Shown in pieces: positions 35,379 through 44,143 of a DNA stretch of 58,827 bases. The position numbers and the translations under genes are program-made. Each line of letters starts with the position of its first letter. Within the stretch, counting starts at the first letter, position 1. The notes beneath the pieces were generated by a model. It saw nothing but the letters and a program-made list of their open reading frames with translations. It did no database searches and had not been told where the DNA came from. Source of the stretch: an uncultured Dorea sp. (GTDB taxonomy: Bacteria > Bacillota > Clostridia > Lachnospirales > Lachnospiraceae); assembly GCA_910585725.1 (NCBI GenBank), contig CAJUFA010000020.1, forward strand, positions 1 through 58,827, written 5' to 3'.

Positions 35379-35406
35379 AAAAAAGAGGGCGGCAGCCCCC
35401 TTTTTT
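35379..35406 (-). terminator. Terminator after the DHH phosphoesterase gene
   Basis: GC-rich 12-bp stem (35379-35390 with 35395-35406) flanked by A and T runs on both strands. It lies directly beyond the minus-strand DHH gene. Confidence 0.88.
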
Positions 35407-35428
35407 GAAATACAGGATTCTATATCGT

Positions 35429-36355
35429 TTACTTATCTTTGTTTGCAAGCGCGCTCAATTCTTCAAGCATCTTGGGCAGCTCAGTATCCATGTTTTCATT
35501 GCTGAACTGACAGGTTCCTACCTTCTTGTGTCCGCCGCCGTTGTACTTCAGCATCAGGCTGCCAACATTGACGTCCGACGTTTTATTCAGGATGCTGTAG
35601 CCTACTGCGGCAGAACATCCCTGTCCGCCGCGTCCGCTGACGATCCATGCGGAGATGTTTTGCTCCGGATACATGCTGTATATCATAAAACGATTGCCGG
35701 TATAGATCGGATCCACGTGTCTCAGATCGGTGATAATCAGATTGCCGTCGATCTTCGTATGCCCGGACACCATCTCTTTGAACTTCTCTGTCTGTTCATT
35801 GTAGACTTCGATACGCTCCTGTACATCGGACAGAGCCAGGATATCATGGGTGGTCATAGTACGGCAAGCTTCCATCAGCTTCTCCATCAGTTGATAGTTG
35901 GAAATGGAGAACTGTCTCCAGCGACCCAGGCCGGTTCGGGGATCCATCAGGAATCCGACCAGAATCCACCCCTTCGGATTCATGACCTCGTCAATGGTCA
36001 GATTGCCGGAATCAACCTTATCAACCGCTTCCATCAGATCGTCAAACTGTGGGAAGCGTTCCCTTCCGCCATAGTATTCATAGATGATACGCGCGCAGGA
36101 CGGGCAGATGCGGCTTTCTCCCTTATATTTGCCTTCCAGCTCTAACCGTTCGTGTTCACTGGAATGATGGTCAAACCAGAGTCCGCAGCCCTCGACAAAA
36201 GGCACGTTGGCAAGGCAGTCATTCTCGTCGATTTCCAGCAGACCATCCTGGATATCCTTGGGATGGGCAAATTTCCAGCTGTCAATGATACCTGCTTCCA
36301 GAAGCAGGGCTCCACATGCCAGACCATCAAAATCGGAACGTGTTACTAATCTCAT
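35429..36355 (-). CDS. DHH family phosphoesterase
   Basis: A 308-residue phosphoesterase of the DHH/DHHA1 superfamily. 'TRSDFDG' (Asp8, Asp10) and 'FDHHSSEH' bind the catalytic metals; the C-terminal 'GGGHKKVGTCQF' is the DHHA1 substrate loop. Relatives hydrolyse short oligoribonucleotides, pAp, c-di-AMP-derived pApA or polyphosphate. Its variation around these motifs fits an exopolyphosphatase-like group. Own promoter and terminator; substrate not determined. Confidence 0.87.
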   Translation of the reverse strand: MRLVTRSDFDGLACGALLLEAGIIDSWKFAHPKDIQDGLLEIDENDCLANVPFVEGCGLWFDHHSSEHERLELEGKYKGESRICPSCARIIYEYYGGRERFPQFDDLMEAVDKVDSGNLTIDEVMNPKGWILVGFLMDPRTGLGRWRQFSISNYQLMEKLMEACRTMTTHDILALSDVQERIEVYNEQTEKFKEMVSGHTKIDGNLIITDLRHVDPIYTGNRFMIYSMYPEQNISAWIVSGRGGQGCSAAVGYSILNKTSDVNVGSLMLKYNGGGHKKVGTCQFSNENMDTELPKMLEELSALANKDK

Positions 36356-36432
36356 TAATATCTCCTCCTTGTATCGCTCTTATTTAATTTCTGAAACCAG
36401 GCACAAAAAGTATGCCGTTTTCCGCTGCTGTT

Positions 36433-36461
36433 AGTATAGCATATCCCTTGTTTTTCGGCAA
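36433..36461 (-). promoter_or_regulatory. Sigma-A promoter of the DHH gene
   Basis: Minus-strand TTGCCG (36456-36461), a 17-bp spacer and TATACT (36433-36438), about 78 bases before the DHH start. The stretch 36462-36609 between this and the plus-strand promoter shows only a weak cre-like AAAGCGTTT near 36537. Confidence 0.65.
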
Positions 36462-36609
36462 ACATAAATATGTAATGACGAGCAGGAGATAGAACCCTGC
36501 CGCGCCTGCCAATAAAAAAGAAGAAATTTTTTGCTCAAAGCGTTTAAATTTGTGCAATATATACAAATATACGCAATTGATTTTAGCAGTTTTTATGTTT
36601 GAAAATGGC

Positions 36610-36638
36610 TTGCATAGTGAATAACTGTTTGCTATAAT
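36610..36638 (+). promoter_or_regulatory. Sigma-A promoter of redox block A
   Basis: TTGCAT (36610-36615), a 17-bp spacer and a perfect TATAAT (36633-36638). Transcription should begin near 36645, about 135 bases upstream of the SDR start codon, and run through the leader element and terminator described next. Confidence 0.8.
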
Positions 36639-36659
36639 CCAAATATAAAATAAATAGAG

Positions 36660-36681
36660 CTCGTTAGAAAAGAAAAACGAG
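36660..36681 (+). promoter_or_regulatory. Candidate antiterminator hairpin, leader A
   Basis: CTCGTT (36660-36665) pairs with AACGAG (36676-36681) around the loop AGAAAAGAAA. The core CGTTAGAA-N4-AAAACG (36662-36679) recurs at 45576-45593 on the other strand, in the leader of the oxidase/GlpP operon. Its 3' arm is also part of the 5' arm of the terminator that follows, so only one of the two structures can form. The GlpP-family protein encoded at 43550-44113 is the obvious candidate to stabilise it. Confidence 0.6.
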
Positions 36682-36725
36682 GAAATGGGTGAAAGACCTG
36701 TTTCTTTTCGTTTTTCTTTTTTTTT
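36668..36725 (+). terminator. Leader terminator (attenuator) of redox block A
   Basis: A long hairpin: inner stem GAAATGGGT/ACCTGTTTC (36682-36690, 36696-36704) with loop GAAAG, extended by the outer AAAAGAAAAACGA pairing with 36708-36720. Nine T residues end it (36717-36725). It lies after the block A promoter and before the first gene, so it must be bypassed for expression. Confidence 0.75.
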
Positions 36726-36778
36726 GGCAGACGTGTCAAAAGTAAAAATTAAAATGAAAGTATGGAAAGGAGAAGGGT

Positions 36779-37561
36779 ATGCATAGTATTGAAGATTTTA
36801 ACATGAATTTATTTTCACTGAAAGGGAAAAACGCCATTGTTACAGGAGGAAATTCAGGCTTAGGACAAGGGTTTGCGACAGCTCTTGCCAAAGCGGGCGC
36901 TAACATTCTTGCCGTAAGTATTATGGACGATGACGGAGAGACGCAGGAGATCATCGAAAGATGCGGCGTGGAGTATAAGCTTTTAGTTACAGATATTACA
37001 GCCGAAGGCAATTGTAAAAAGGCAGTCGATACTTGTATAGAGACATTTGGCAGCGTGGATATCCTGGTGAACTGTGCAGGAAGGGGAATCAATATTCAGG
37101 ACGTTACAAAATTCGGCAAAGATTCATGGGATAAAGTCGTGGCATTGAATCTGTCGGCAGCTTTCGAGATGACACATGAAGTATGTAAGCCAATGATTAA
37201 ACAGAACAGTGGAAAAATTATCAATATCGGATCATTGTTTACTTTCTTAGGCGGTCAGTGGGATCCTGCTTATGCGGCAACGAAGCATGGAATTTCCGGT
37301 CTTGCAAAAGCGATGTGTGATGAATTAGGACAGTGGAATATTCAGGTGAACACGATTGCGCCGGGTTACTTTGCTACAAAGCTGACGGCAGATACAAGGG
37401 CGAATGAAGCTGCAAGCCGCAGAATCCTGGAGCATATCCCGGCTAACCGCTGGGGAGAGGTGTATGATTTGATGGGAGCATGCGTATTCCTTGCCAGCGA
37501 CGCGTCTAATTACGTTAATGGAACTGTTTTGACTGTGGACGGAGGCTATCTGGTACGGTAG
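36779..37561 (+). CDS. SDR family oxidoreductase (KduD/gluconate-5-DH-like)
   Basis: A 260-residue short-chain dehydrogenase. The cofactor motif 'TGGNSGLGQGFA' (NAD(P)-binding TGxxxGxG), 'NCAGRG', the catalytic Ser in 'NIGSLFTFLGG' and 'YAATK' are intact. The sequence after the Ser is typical of KduD and gluconate-5-dehydrogenase enzymes, which interconvert a sugar-acid or polyol hydroxyl and ketone. First gene behind the conditional leader; AAGGAGAAGG precedes the ATG. It probably provides the first oxidation or reduction of the substrate imported by the next gene's product. Confidence 0.87.
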   Translation: MHSIEDFNMNLFSLKGKNAIVTGGNSGLGQGFATALAKAGANILAVSIMDDDGETQEIIERCGVEYKLLVTDITAEGNCKKAVDTCIETFGSVDILVNCAGRGINIQDVTKFGKDSWDKVVALNLSAAFEMTHEVCKPMIKQNSGKIINIGSLFTFLGGQWDPAYAATKHGISGLAKAMCDELGQWNIQVNTIAPGYFATKLTADTRANEAASRRILEHIPANRWGEVYDLMGACVFLASDASNYVNGTVLTVDGGYLVR

Positions 37562-37602
37562 AGATTTGACAATTGTTTGTTAATATAAGCGAGGGATGAA
37601 TA

Positions 37603-38868
37603 ATGGAGAAAAAACAAAATAAATGGGTTGCTTTCGCAATCATCTGCCTTACTACAGGAGTGATCACGGAGCTTCCTTATATGCGATGGGCATTGTATGA
37701 GCCGCTTAGAGAGTTTTTGGGACAAAATAATACACAGTTTGGAATGTCTGCAAGTTTATTTGGCTTGTTGTCTATGATTTTATATATTCCAGGGGGATGG
37801 GTAGCAGATAGATTTTCTCATAAGATTCTGTTTACTGTATCCTCTGTCGGATGCGGACTGTTGGGATTCTGGCTTGCTGCGGCGCCTGGATTTGCAAGCG
37901 TTATGATCATTCATGGATTGTGGTCGATTACCAATATCGGTTTGTTCTGGCCTACCATGACAAAGGCTATTGCATTACTTGAAGACAGTAAAGGACAGGG
38001 AAAAGTATTCGGATATTTTGAAGGAGTCAGGGGTATATTTGTTGTTGTGATGTGGTTAGGCTTAATGAAAGTCTTTGAGCATATGGGCGGAATGAGAATG
38101 GTAATTATTGTCATGTCTGTTTTATCGATTGTATGCGGTATTTTATCGTTTCTCTTTATGCCGGGCAATAAAGACGCCGAGGCTACAAGCTCAGGAACAA
38201 TTATGAAGGATATGGGCGCGGCGCTTAAATATCCTGTAACATGGCTGTGCGCAGGAACAATCCTTTGCGTATATTCTGTCTATAGCGCGTCTTCTTATAT
38301 GCAGCCATATTGCCAGGAAGTGCTTGGAATGACGGCTGTAGTTGCCGGATATGTAGGAATTATAAAGAAAGACGTGATTCGTCTGGCGGCGGCTCCGTTT
38401 AGCGGATGGCTTTCTAAAAAATGGGGCGGGAAATGTGCGTCGCTTATCGGGGTGTTTGGCGTAATGTTTGCCGCTACACTGGTAATTCTACTTGCCTTAC
38501 CGTCAGGGGGCAGTTTCGTAGTGATAACAGTTATTGTTATGGTTGCTTCTTCATTTGCCATCTATGGTATGCGCGGCATGTATTATGCAATCATCGGGGA
38601 AGCGGGAACTCCGGCGTCGATCTATGGAACAGTGTCGGGAATTGCTATGTTCATTGGATTTTCACCAGACTTTTTTAATCCGACATTATTAGGAAGCTGG
38701 CTGGATAACTATCCGGGAGCGTCAGGTTATAGAATGATCTTTATCTATATGTTAGTTACTATGATCGTAGGTATTGGGTTCGTTATTTTATTAGTTAGAC
38801 ACAATAAGAAAAATAAGGCGGCGTCTGAAAATACCGCGGAAAATCAACAGGTGGAGATGAGCAAATGA
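37603..38868 (+). CDS. MFS transporter
   Basis: A 421-residue major-facilitator permease with 12 predicted membrane segments. 'GGWVADRFSHK' is the loop 2-3 signature. It has the size and pattern of the anion:cation/sugar-acid or sugar-phosphate branch (GlpT/UhpT neighbourhood), but substrate-binding residues cannot be assigned. Overlaps the kinase start by four bases (ATGA), so it is tied to kinase synthesis: import followed by phosphorylation. Confidence 0.85.
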   Translation: MEKKQNKWVAFAIICLTTGVITELPYMRWALYEPLREFLGQNNTQFGMSASLFGLLSMILYIPGGWVADRFSHKILFTVSSVGCGLLGFWLAAAPGFASVMIIHGLWSITNIGLFWPTMTKAIALLEDSKGQGKVFGYFEGVRGIFVVVMWLGLMKVFEHMGGMRMVIIVMSVLSIVCGILSFLFMPGNKDAEATSSGTIMKDMGAALKYPVTWLCAGTILCVYSVYSASSYMQPYCQEVLGMTAVVAGYVGIIKKDVIRLAAAPFSGWLSKKWGGKCASLIGVFGVMFAATLVILLALPSGGSFVVITVIVMVASSFAIYGMRGMYYAIIGEAGTPASIYGTVSGIAMFIGFSPDFFNPTLLGSWLDNYPGASGYRMIFIYMLVTMIVGIGFVILLVRHNKKNKAASENTAENQQVEMSK

Positions 38869-40298
38869 AGTATGTAATTGGAATTGACGGAGGGACGCAA
38901 AGTACAAAGGTTTCGATATTTACACTGGACGGAAAAATTGTTTGTGAACAGAAGAATGCTTTGCGGCCGCTCTATTCGCCGGACGCAGATACGGCGGAAC
39001 ATCCGGATGATGATTTGTGGGATTCTCTGAAAATGACAGGACGTCAGGTTATGGAGAAATTCGAAGGAGATCCGGCAGATATTCTTGCAATCGGCCTTGG
39101 AAGTATCCGTTGCTGCCGTACTTATTTAAAAAAGGACGGAACACTGGCATATCCTGTTTTGAACTGGATGGATAAGCGGCTTGCAAAACCATATCCGGGC
39201 AACATTCCTGAATTTCAGTATCTGAGTACAACTACGGGATATCTGACCGTACGTCTCACAGGCAATTTCTGCGATACGGCGGCAAATTATGAAGGAGTAT
39301 ACGGCCCCTTTAATAAGGAGACGTGGAAATGGAGTGAAGACCCGAAGGATTATGAACATTATAATATCAAACGAGAGAACCTGTTTGATCTGGTTATGCC
39401 GGGAGAAGAATTAGGCAGGGTAACGAAAGAGGCTGCCGTAGAGACAGGTTTTCCGGAAGGCTGCCCTGTTATTGCAACGGCAAATGACAAAGCGGCGGAA
39501 GGGCTTGGAGCCGGAATTATTGATGATTCTTCTTGTCTGATCTCTTTGGGGACATATATTGGAGGAATGGTCAATGGACATGAGTTTAATGATAACGCAC
39601 AGTGTTACTGGTCCAATCTTTCCGCGGTTCCTGAACGGTATTTGTATGAAGGTATGACGGGAATCCGCCGAGGAATGTGGAGTGTATCATGGTTTAAAGA
39701 AATTCTTGGCGAACCATGGGAGGAGCTTGCGAAAGAAAAAGGAACTTGTGTAGAGCAGATGCTTGAGGATGAGGCGGTTAATGTTCCGGCGGGAAGCGAC
39801 GGTCTTATTACTGTTCCGGAGTTTTTGTGTCCGAATAATATCCCTTATAGAAAGGCTTTGATGATCGGCTTTGACGGAAGACATAAACGGGCGCATATGT
39901 ACCGTTCTATCTTAGAAGCCATTGCAATGACGATGCACATGAGTATGGAAGATATGTTTGAAGAAATGGGATATAAGCCTGAAAGACTGATTATTTCCGG
40001 CGGAGGATCAAAATCTAAATTGTTCATGCAGATTTTTGCTGATGTATTTGGAATGAAGGCAGTTAGAAATGAGGTTACCGACGCGGCGGGAGTGGGTGCG
40101 GCGATTTGCGCGGCGGTAGGAGCGGGCGCATATGCCTCATATGAAGAAGCGGTAGACAAGATGGTGCGTATTGAAGACGAGTTCCGGCCGGACCTTAAGA
40201 ATACTGAATTATATGCCCGTGTAGAAAAAAATGTTTACAGGACAATTAAAAACTATTCTGATCCTGTAAATCAGGAAATTTATCATATTTTTTCATAA
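38865..40298 (+). CDS. FGGY family carbohydrate kinase (compact)
   Basis: A 477-residue ATP-dependent sugar or polyol kinase. N-terminal phosphate-1 motif 'GIDGGTQSTKVSIF', the catalytic Asp region 'ATANDKAAEGLGAG' (Asp-Lys in place of the usual Asp-Gln) and the C-terminal FGGY signature region 'RLIISGGGSKSKLFMQIFADVFG' are present. After 'LNWMDKR' the chain passes almost directly to 'YLTVRLTGNFCDTAANYEG'; the 50-60 residues that family members usually have there are absent, without any frameshift. That segment helps shape the sugar site, so the substrate may differ from xylulose or glycerol. Coupled to the MFS gene. Confidence 0.85.
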   Translation: MKYVIGIDGGTQSTKVSIFTLDGKIVCEQKNALRPLYSPDADTAEHPDDDLWDSLKMTGRQVMEKFEGDPADILAIGLGSIRCCRTYLKKDGTLAYPVLNWMDKRLAKPYPGNIPEFQYLSTTTGYLTVRLTGNFCDTAANYEGVYGPFNKETWKWSEDPKDYEHYNIKRENLFDLVMPGEELGRVTKEAAVETGFPEGCPVIATANDKAAEGLGAGIIDDSSCLISLGTYIGGMVNGHEFNDNAQCYWSNLSAVPERYLYEGMTGIRRGMWSVSWFKEILGEPWEELAKEKGTCVEQMLEDEAVNVPAGSDGLITVPEFLCPNNIPYRKALMIGFDGRHKRAHMYRSILEAIAMTMHMSMEDMFEEMGYKPERLIISGGGSKSKLFMQIFADVFGMKAVRNEVTDAAGVGAAICAAVGAGAYASYEEAVDKMVRIEDEFRPDLKNTELYARVEKNVYRTIKNYSDPVNQEIYHIFS

Positions 40299-40332
40299 TA
40301 ACATGCCAGAGCACATAATAAAGGAGATTATC

Positions 40333-41781
40333 ATGAGCAGAAGAGAAGAAATTGTTGAGAAGATGAAACAGATTGTCGGCGCAGAGAATGTTGTGACAGA
40401 CAGGGAAGTGCTGGAAGACGCGACACATGACAGGTTCCGTAAATACGAGGGATATCACAAGGTTTTCACAAACCCGTTGCCGGCAGCGGTTGTATTTGTG
40501 AATAACGCAGAAGAGGTATCAGGCATTCTAAGATATTGTAATGCGAAAAAAATTAACGTTGTGCCAAGAACAGGACATTCTGCTACAGAAGGCGGACTGG
40601 AGACAATCGTAGAAGACTCTATCGTGCTTGACGGATCACATATGAACAAAATCCTTGATATTGATGAAGTGAATATGCAGGCGACTGCAGAATGCGGCGT
40701 TGTATTAGAGGATCTTGAAAATGCAGTAAGAAAGCTTGGATATACTACAGGACATTCTCCGCAGTCAAAACCGATTGCTCAGATGGGCGGTCTGGTAGCA
40801 ACAAGATCTATCGGTCAGTTTTCTACTTTATATGGCGGAATGGAAGATATGCTTGCAGGCGTAGAGACAGTATTCCCGGACGGGACAATTTGTGATATTA
40901 AAGCAGTCCCTCGCAGAAGCGCAGGCCCGGATATCCGCCATATCGTACTTGGCAATGAAGGAACGACCAACTTTATCACAAAAGTAACCGTAAAATTGTG
41001 GAAATACTATCCGGAGTTCCATGAATGCATGGGATATACCTTAGATAATATGCATGATGGTTTAAGCATCATGAGAGAAATTATGGTAGAGGGATACCGT
41101 CCGTCTGTTGCAAGATTATATGATGCGGAAGATGGTAAGGAGCATTTCTCTCACTTTGCAGCAGGCAAATGTGTTCTCTTGTTTGTAACAGAAGGACCGG
41201 AACTCATTTCTCACGCTACGGCAGAAGGTATCCGTAAGATTATGGCAAATCATCCAGAGTGTACGCAGGTAGAAACGAAGCTGATTGAGACATGGTTTGC
41301 TAATTTGAACTGGGATGCGGCAAGAATCGAGGAAGAGCGCAAAGAAGTCCTGGAAACGAGCAATGTATGCTGCACAACTGAAATTTCAGCGCCGTGGAGC
41401 GCGGTACACGAAATTTACGACGTTTGTGTGAAGAGAATTATGGAAGAAATTCCGGATATCACTATATTTGGGGCGCACGCATCACACTGCTATCCAAACG
41501 GAATTAACCTCTACTTTGTATACTGGTACAATGTAGTAGATTGTACGCCGGAAAATGAAATTACAAAATATCATCTGCCAATTAAGAAAATTATCTGTGA
41601 GGAGACAATTAAAGCCGGGGGATCAATGTGCCATCACCACGGAGTGGGAAAGCATCGTGTACACTGGATAGATAAAGAGCACGGTTCTGCGCTTTACATG
41701 GTGAAAAAATTGAAAGAGGCGTTTGACCCTAACGGTATTATGAATATTGGAACAATTTTACCGTATTATGGGGAGAAATAA
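40333..41781 (+). CDS. FAD-binding oxidase, alkyl-DHAP-synthase-like
   Basis: A 482-residue FAD-dependent enzyme of the PCMH/GlcD fold (FAD_binding_4 about 45-185). 'GHSATEGGLE', 'GGLVATRSIGQFSTLYGGMEDML', 'GNEGTTNFITKVTVKL', 'RPSVARLYD' and especially His434-His435-His436 ('CHHHGVGKHR') follow alkyldihydroxyacetonephosphate synthase, whose triple His is catalytic, more closely than lactate dehydrogenases. Here it is joined to EtfB/EtfA genes (starting at its stop codon), so it probably acts as a dehydrogenase feeding electrons to ETF rather than making ether lipids. AAGGAG fixes the start at 40333. Confidence 0.82.
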   Translation: MSRREEIVEKMKQIVGAENVVTDREVLEDATHDRFRKYEGYHKVFTNPLPAAVVFVNNAEEVSGILRYCNAKKINVVPRTGHSATEGGLETIVEDSIVLDGSHMNKILDIDEVNMQATAECGVVLEDLENAVRKLGYTTGHSPQSKPIAQMGGLVATRSIGQFSTLYGGMEDMLAGVETVFPDGTICDIKAVPRRSAGPDIRHIVLGNEGTTNFITKVTVKLWKYYPEFHECMGYTLDNMHDGLSIMREIMVEGYRPSVARLYDAEDGKEHFSHFAAGKCVLLFVTEGPELISHATAEGIRKIMANHPECTQVETKLIETWFANLNWDAARIEEERKEVLETSNVCCTTEISAPWSAVHEIYDVCVKRIMEEIPDITIFGAHASHCYPNGINLYFVYWYNVVDCTPENEITKYHLPIKKIICEETIKAGGSMCHHHGVGKHRVHWIDKEHGSALYMVKKLKEAFDPNGIMNIGTILPYYGEK

Positions 41782-42569
41782 TGAAATTATTAGTTTCTTT
41801 TAAACTTTGTCCGGATCTAGAATTACTTAGGGAAGAAGACATTATTGTAACGGAGGAAATGGGTATAGATACCCATTTCCTTCCTAATATTATCAATTGC
41901 TATGATGAAAGTGCGTTAGAGCTTGCGCTGCGCCTCCGGGACAAAACTGAAGATCATGTAGAACTGTCGGCATTTACTGTTGGAAATGAGCAGACAGAGC
42001 TTACTTTGAAAGGTTTAAGAGCGTTAGGATTTACTCATACGGTCAGGGCGGAAGACGGGTGCAAGGAGATAGATTTCTCGCCGGAATTAGTGGCGGAAAC
42101 TATGGCTGCATATGTGCGGGAGAATTTACCGGATTGTATATTGCTTGGAAGAGAAGCGCCGGTTGGAAATCATGGCGTTATGGCTCAGTTAGTAGCTGGA
42201 AAACTAAGCTATCCTTTAGCCGGTCCGGTAATTGATCTTTTAGAAATTGATCCGGCGTCTGTGACTGTTCTCGTGTCCGACGAAGGAAGGATACAAAAAC
42301 AGACGCTTCAACTTCCATGTGTATTATGCGTGGGAAATGCAGTAATCAGTAAATTAAGAGTCGCCACCCTGCGTGAACGAATGAAAGTGTCAAAGACGGA
42401 GAGCGAATATGTAAGTCTGGTTCGTCCGGATCATAGATATATGGCGAAACCGGAGAAAATTAATCCGATTGCTGCAAAACGTATATGTTATCAAAGTCAA
42501 AAAAGCGGGAAAGAGGCAATATACGACATATTGCAAAATGGTCTGCAGAAAGCGTTGGAGCAAATATGA
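41781..42569 (+). CDS. Electron transfer flavoprotein beta subunit, divergent
   Basis: A 262-residue EtfB/FixA-family protein. The fold can be followed ('MKLLVSFKLCPD' start, 'DESALELALRLRD', 'ILLGREAPVGNHGVMAQLVAGKLSYPLAG'), but the usual GD-T-QVGP motif is replaced by REAPVGNHGV and the C-terminal arm differs. It starts on the last base of the oxidase gene and overlaps the next gene as ATGA. It should pair with the EtfA homologue downstream and take electrons from the oxidase. Confidence 0.8.
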   Translation: MKLLVSFKLCPDLELLREEDIIVTEEMGIDTHFLPNIINCYDESALELALRLRDKTEDHVELSAFTVGNEQTELTLKGLRALGFTHTVRAEDGCKEIDFSPELVAETMAAYVRENLPDCILLGREAPVGNHGVMAQLVAGKLSYPLAGPVIDLLEIDPASVTVLVSDEGRIQKQTLQLPCVLCVGNAVISKLRVATLRERMKVSKTESEYVSLVRPDHRYMAKPEKINPIAAKRICYQSQKSGKEAIYDILQNGLQKALEQI

Positions 42570-43504
42570 AAGTACTATTCGTTATACATGGGATTAATAA
42601 TAAAGTCATTGAGACGGCGCGCAAAAAAAAGCAAATGATAAGCGCACGGCTTGGATGTGTCGTTGACTGCTGTATTTATGCTGAGGAAAAGGAAACGGGC
42701 AATCTGCAATTGGAGTCGCTGGGCGGGAAAATCTATATGTTGTCAGTTACGGCTTCTGTGACAGAAATCGTTGCCCGGTCTTTGTGTAAGCTGGTCAGGG
42801 AAATGCAATATACGGCAGTTGTGGCGGCGGACAGCGGCCGGGCTTCAGAACTGGCGGCCAGGCTGGCGCAGTTATTAGAAGTACAATGTGCGACAGCCGT
42901 TACAGAGTTGTCGGCAGATAACGGCTGCGTTTCCTGTAAAAAATCAGTTTACAATAACATGGTATGCGCCTCTTATAGTTTGCCGTTAGAATTTGTAATA
43001 AGCGAAAGATTTACGGTGGGAGATCTTACAGGGGAACAGCAGGAACCGTTGGAAGTGATAGGCTTAGAAGCCTGCGGGAATCCAGATTATCTGCTCCGTA
43101 ATATGACGGTAGAGGAACGTAAGGAACAGACGGTGTCGCCGATTTTAATTGCAGCAGGCATGGGAATACAGAGAAAAGAAGAAATCATAATGATACGGGA
43201 ATATGCAAGGCGTTGTGGATTTTCTTTTGGAGTTTCAAGACCCGTAGCGATGAGAGGGTGGGCCGATATAAGCGAGATTATCGGAGTGTCGGGCGAGATC
43301 TATGCTCCAGAGATAACGATTGCAATCGGAATATCCGGAGCGGCCGCATTTATGGCGGGAATTGAGCAGAGTCGTTACATACTGTCCATAAATACTAATC
43401 CTGACGCGATGATCGCCAGGTTATCCGACGCAATGATTGTAGACGAGTATCAAAATGTTCTTCATGAATTATTCGAGTATCTGAAGCAATGGGGAAGACA
43501 ATAA
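42566..43504 (+). CDS. Electron transfer flavoprotein alpha subunit, divergent
   Basis: A 312-residue EtfA/FixB-family protein. The C-terminal FAD domain keeps 'SRPVAMRGWAD', 'GVSGE-APE' and 'IAIGISGAAAFMAGI', but the canonical QVGQTGK is IIGVSGE and the APIF...ADYG-VGD segment is changed to 'NTNPDAMIARLSDAMIVDEY'. It is shorter than the second EtfA in the window (339 residues) and has no ferredoxin domain. Last gene of block A, followed by a strong terminator. Confidence 0.78.
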   Translation: MKVLFVIHGINNKVIETARKKKQMISARLGCVVDCCIYAEEKETGNLQLESLGGKIYMLSVTASVTEIVARSLCKLVREMQYTAVVAADSGRASELAARLAQLLEVQCATAVTELSADNGCVSCKKSVYNNMVCASYSLPLEFVISERFTVGDLTGEQQEPLEVIGLEACGNPDYLLRNMTVEERKEQTVSPILIAAGMGIQRKEEIIMIREYARRCGFSFGVSRPVAMRGWADISEIIGVSGEIYAPEITIAIGISGAAAFMAGIEQSRYILSINTNPDAMIARLSDAMIVDEYQNVLHELFEYLKQWGRQ

Positions 43505-43506
43505 AA

Positions 43507-43543
43507 GGAAAAGATTGCAGAAGAAACCTTTGCAATCTTTTCC
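43507..43543. terminator. Bidirectional terminator between convergent redox operons
   Basis: A perfect 13-bp stem GGAAAAGATTGCA/TGCAATCTTTTCC with an 11-base loop. It ends block A on the plus strand and the GlpP transcript on the minus strand. Confidence 0.88.
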
Positions 43544-43549
43544 GGACTT

Positions 43550-44113
43550 TTACATATTCCAAACCTCATGATTGGTTGTACATATGGCTATTGCGCCTGC
43601 ATTTAAATTTTCAAGCACGATTTCTTTGTCGCAGACAAGGCCCGAGGAAATCACAGGAATGGAAAAACGTTCAGACGTCCACTGGATTACCTTTGTCCAT
43701 CCGGGAGTTATATTGATAATATCGGCCTGGCTGATTTCCAGCTGGCGTCCGATGTTTCTCCAGGAACTGGAATCAAGAATAAAAAAACGATGAATAGTGA
43801 ATAGTCCCTGTTCTTTCGCATAGCGCAGAATGGACGGTTTGGAGCTGATAATTCCATCTGGCTCAGCGGATTTTAGAAAATCAACGACGCTGTTCCTGGG
43901 AGAAAAACCATCGACCATATCGATGTTCACAAATACAAGCTGCTTCATCTCTTTGAGACGGTGGATCGTATCTTTAATGTCAGAAATTGATCCGAATAAA
44001 GTAAATACAACTTGGGACTCATTCCGGGCGACAAGCTCAAGATCAGAGTCTTGATTTATACCGAGAATGATAGGGTTTTCTTCGATTACATGCAGTATTT
44101 CCCGTTTATTCAT
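43550..44113 (-). CDS. glpP: GlpP-family RNA antiterminator
   Basis: A 187-residue protein of the glycerol-3-phosphate responsive antiterminator family (PF04309), a TIM-barrel-like RNA-binding regulator that prevents termination in leader RNA when bound to a phosphorylated ligand. Conserved stretches: 'QLVFVNIDMVDGFSP', 'DGIISSKPSILRYAKEQGLFTIHRFFILDSSSW', 'ADIINITPGWTKVI', 'PVISSGLVCDKE' and 'GAIAICTTNHEVWNM'. It follows the GlcD-type oxidase gene in one operon and no glpF, glpK or glpD is in the window, so its ligand may not be glycerol-3-phosphate. Probable targets are the two leaders sharing CGTTAGAA-N4-AAAACG. Confidence 0.88.
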   Translation of the reverse strand: MNKREILHVIEENPIILGINQDSDLELVARNESQVVFTLFGSISDIKDTIHRLKEMKQLVFVNIDMVDGFSPRNSVVDFLKSAEPDGIISSKPSILRYAKEQGLFTIHRFFILDSSSWRNIGRQLEISQADIINITPGWTKVIQWTSERFSIPVISSGLVCDKEIVLENLNAGAIAICTTNHEVWNM

Positions 44114-44143
44114 ATTCGATAAATGTCCTTTCTTGCTTATTTT

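Noticed and set aside
35429..36145. Plus-strand frame of about 245 codons opposite the DHH gene
   Set aside because: Antisense shadow of a gene with intact catalytic motifs; no ribosome binding site or domain.
36530..36546. cre-like site (AAAGCGTTT) upstream of block A
   Set aside because: Only the core matches and the flanking bases of a CcpA site are missing; mentioned as weak, not annotated.
36384..36566. Minus-strand 60-codon frame with a membrane-like segment upstream of the DHH gene
   Set aside because: It would need a TTG start without a ribosome binding site and it contains the -35/-10 promoter of the DHH gene, so it is read as promoter DNA.
40333..41781. Interpretation of the FAD oxidase as a true ether-lipid (plasmalogen) synthase
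   Set aside because: The triple His fits, but there is no DHAP acyltransferase or fatty-acyl reductase nearby and the gene is coupled to ETF genes, which implies oxidation.
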